Assembly: GCA_029946075.1 (NCBI GenBank)
Contig: JAQSDT010000235.1
Coordinates: 1-5,222 of the forward strand
Length of the DNA: 5,222 nucleotides
Direction: 5' to 3'
From: a bacterium
GTDB taxonomy: Bacteria > Pseudomonadota > Alphaproteobacteria > Rhizobiales > Xanthobacteraceae
The notes beneath the pieces are model-generated. The model did no database searches, was not told where the DNA came from, and worked only from the letters and a program-made list of their open reading frames with translations. Below are positions 4,501 through 5,222 of this stretch, one piece after another (within the stretch, counting starts at the first letter, position 1; each line of letters starts with the position of its first letter). The translations under genes and the position numbers were made by a program.

Positions 4501-5222
4501 CTACCCACCCAGCCACGCCAGTATCTCGGCGTTCATCTCGCGCGGATAGGTGTGGCTGAGATTGTCGAGTTCGCGATAGGTCACGTCAGCACCGGCCGCT
4601 GACAGCGCCTGGCTGGTCTGCCGCGCTACCTGCACCGGAAACATCCAGTCGAGCTTGCCGTGCACGATATGAACCGGCAATCCGCGCAGCCTGTCCGCGT
4701 CGGCCATTTCCGCCATCAGCGGATGGAAGGTCGCGGCGACCGGCGCCAGATGGGTGAACGGCGAAGCACTCTCGAAGCCCGTGACGTAACAGAACGTGCC
4801 GCCGTCGCTCATGCCGGTCAGCAGCATCTTCCCGGGATCGACGTTCCAGCGCGACCGCACCGATTCGAGAATCCGCATCAGGTTCGGCGTGTCGGTGTCG
4901 TCGCCCATCAGCGCCCAGGTGGGGCCGATGGCGGTGGGTGCGACGAGGATCGCGCCGCGGCTGCGGGCGTCGCGCAGCCAGCTCCAGAGGAAGCCGCGGC
5001 CATTGCCGCTGCCGCCATGCAGCGCCATCACCAGCGGCCAGGCACGATCCGGCGTGTAATATTCCGGCACGTAGAGCGAGAAGCCGCCGCGGCTGCCGGG
5101 CTCGTTGTGGTCGTGAATGATTCCGGTGTCGGCATTGGCCGGCGCTGCCAGCCGCGCCGCCAGCTCGGCATCCTCGCGCAAGGATGGATCGGTGAAGAAT
5201 TCGCTTACCGGCGGCAGTTTCG
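4501..5222 (-). CDS. Alpha/beta-hydrolase, phospholipase/carboxylesterase family, N-terminus cut by window edge
   Basis: The leftward frame ends in TAG at 4501-4503 and stays open to the window edge, with about 239 residues visible. A TTG at 5181 could serve as a start, but the open frame upstream encodes plausible protein (KLPPVSEFFTDPSLRED), so the true start is probably outside. Counting from the TTG codon: the oxyanion-hole motif HGGSGNG is at 55-61, the nucleophile elbow GMSDGG at 123-128 with S125, the acid D178 in HGKLDWMFPV, and the base H210 in LSHTYP. This is a complete Ser-Asp-His triad in the expected order for the dienelactone hydrolase/LpqC-like phospholipase-carboxylesterase group. 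It should hydrolyse an ester; the substrate is unknown. No signal peptide is visible in the available part. Confidence 0.92.
   Translation of the reverse strand, partial: KLPPVSEFFTDPSLREDAELAARLAAPANADTGIIHDHNEPGSRGGFSLYVPEYYTPDRAWPLVMALHGGSGNGRGFLWSWLRDARSRGAILVAPTAIGPTWALMGDDTDTPNLMRILESVRSRWNVDPGKMLLTGMSDGGTFCYVTGFESASPFTHLAPVAATFHPLMAEMADADRLRGLPVHIVHGKLDWMFPVQVARQTSQALSAAGADVTYRELDNLSHTYPREMNAEILAWLGG

Noticed and set aside
4796..5120. Rightward frames opposite the hydrolase gene
   Set aside because: Antisense to a gene with a complete catalytic triad; no own start signals or domains.

Overview
The base composition, protein families and gene order suggest a GC-rich alphaproteobacterium, most likely of the Bradyrhizobium/Rhodopseudomonas/Afipia group. 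This is recognition from memory, not a database result. No rRNA, tRNA, transposase or CRISPR array is visible. The window holds ordinary chromosomal genes on both sides of a short, lower-GC accessory segment.

Left part (1-1173): a TetR-family regulator runs leftward off the window edge. Its intergenic region carries two similar palindromes (466-479 and 498-517) that look like TetR operators. Facing it are two thioesterase genes, both apparently damaged. The first (541-705) keeps only the N- and C-terminal ends of a hotdog acyl-CoA thioesterase, with the core missing. The second, a PaaI-type hotdog thioesterase, has an in-frame amber codon at 774-776; translation could restart at 783. The regulator and operators look intact while both apparent targets are decaying. 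A GC-rich hairpin at 1152-1173 closes this unit.

Middle part (1291-2778): a TauE/SafE (TSUP) membrane permease is followed 30 bp later by an exported DsbA-like thiol oxidoreductase with a twin-arginine signal and a CPYC active site. They probably form an operon.

Accessory segment (about 2800-4100): a leftward 311-residue protein joins a helix-turn-helix domain to a C-terminal domain that may be PLD-like. It diverges from a 59-residue protein of unknown function. The shared 89-bp gap holds a strong bulged hairpin (3817-3842). The small gene ends in a UUCG-loop intrinsic terminator. A hand count of GC inside the regulator gene (3181-3420) gives 48%, against 72% in a stretch of the permease gene (1501-1560), so this pair was probably acquired. 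It is the most likely place for something undescribed, but the sequence alone does not show a function.

Right part (4167-5222): two leftward genes, a 67-residue single-span membrane protein with its own terminator and a truncated alpha/beta-hydrolase (phospholipase/carboxylesterase type).
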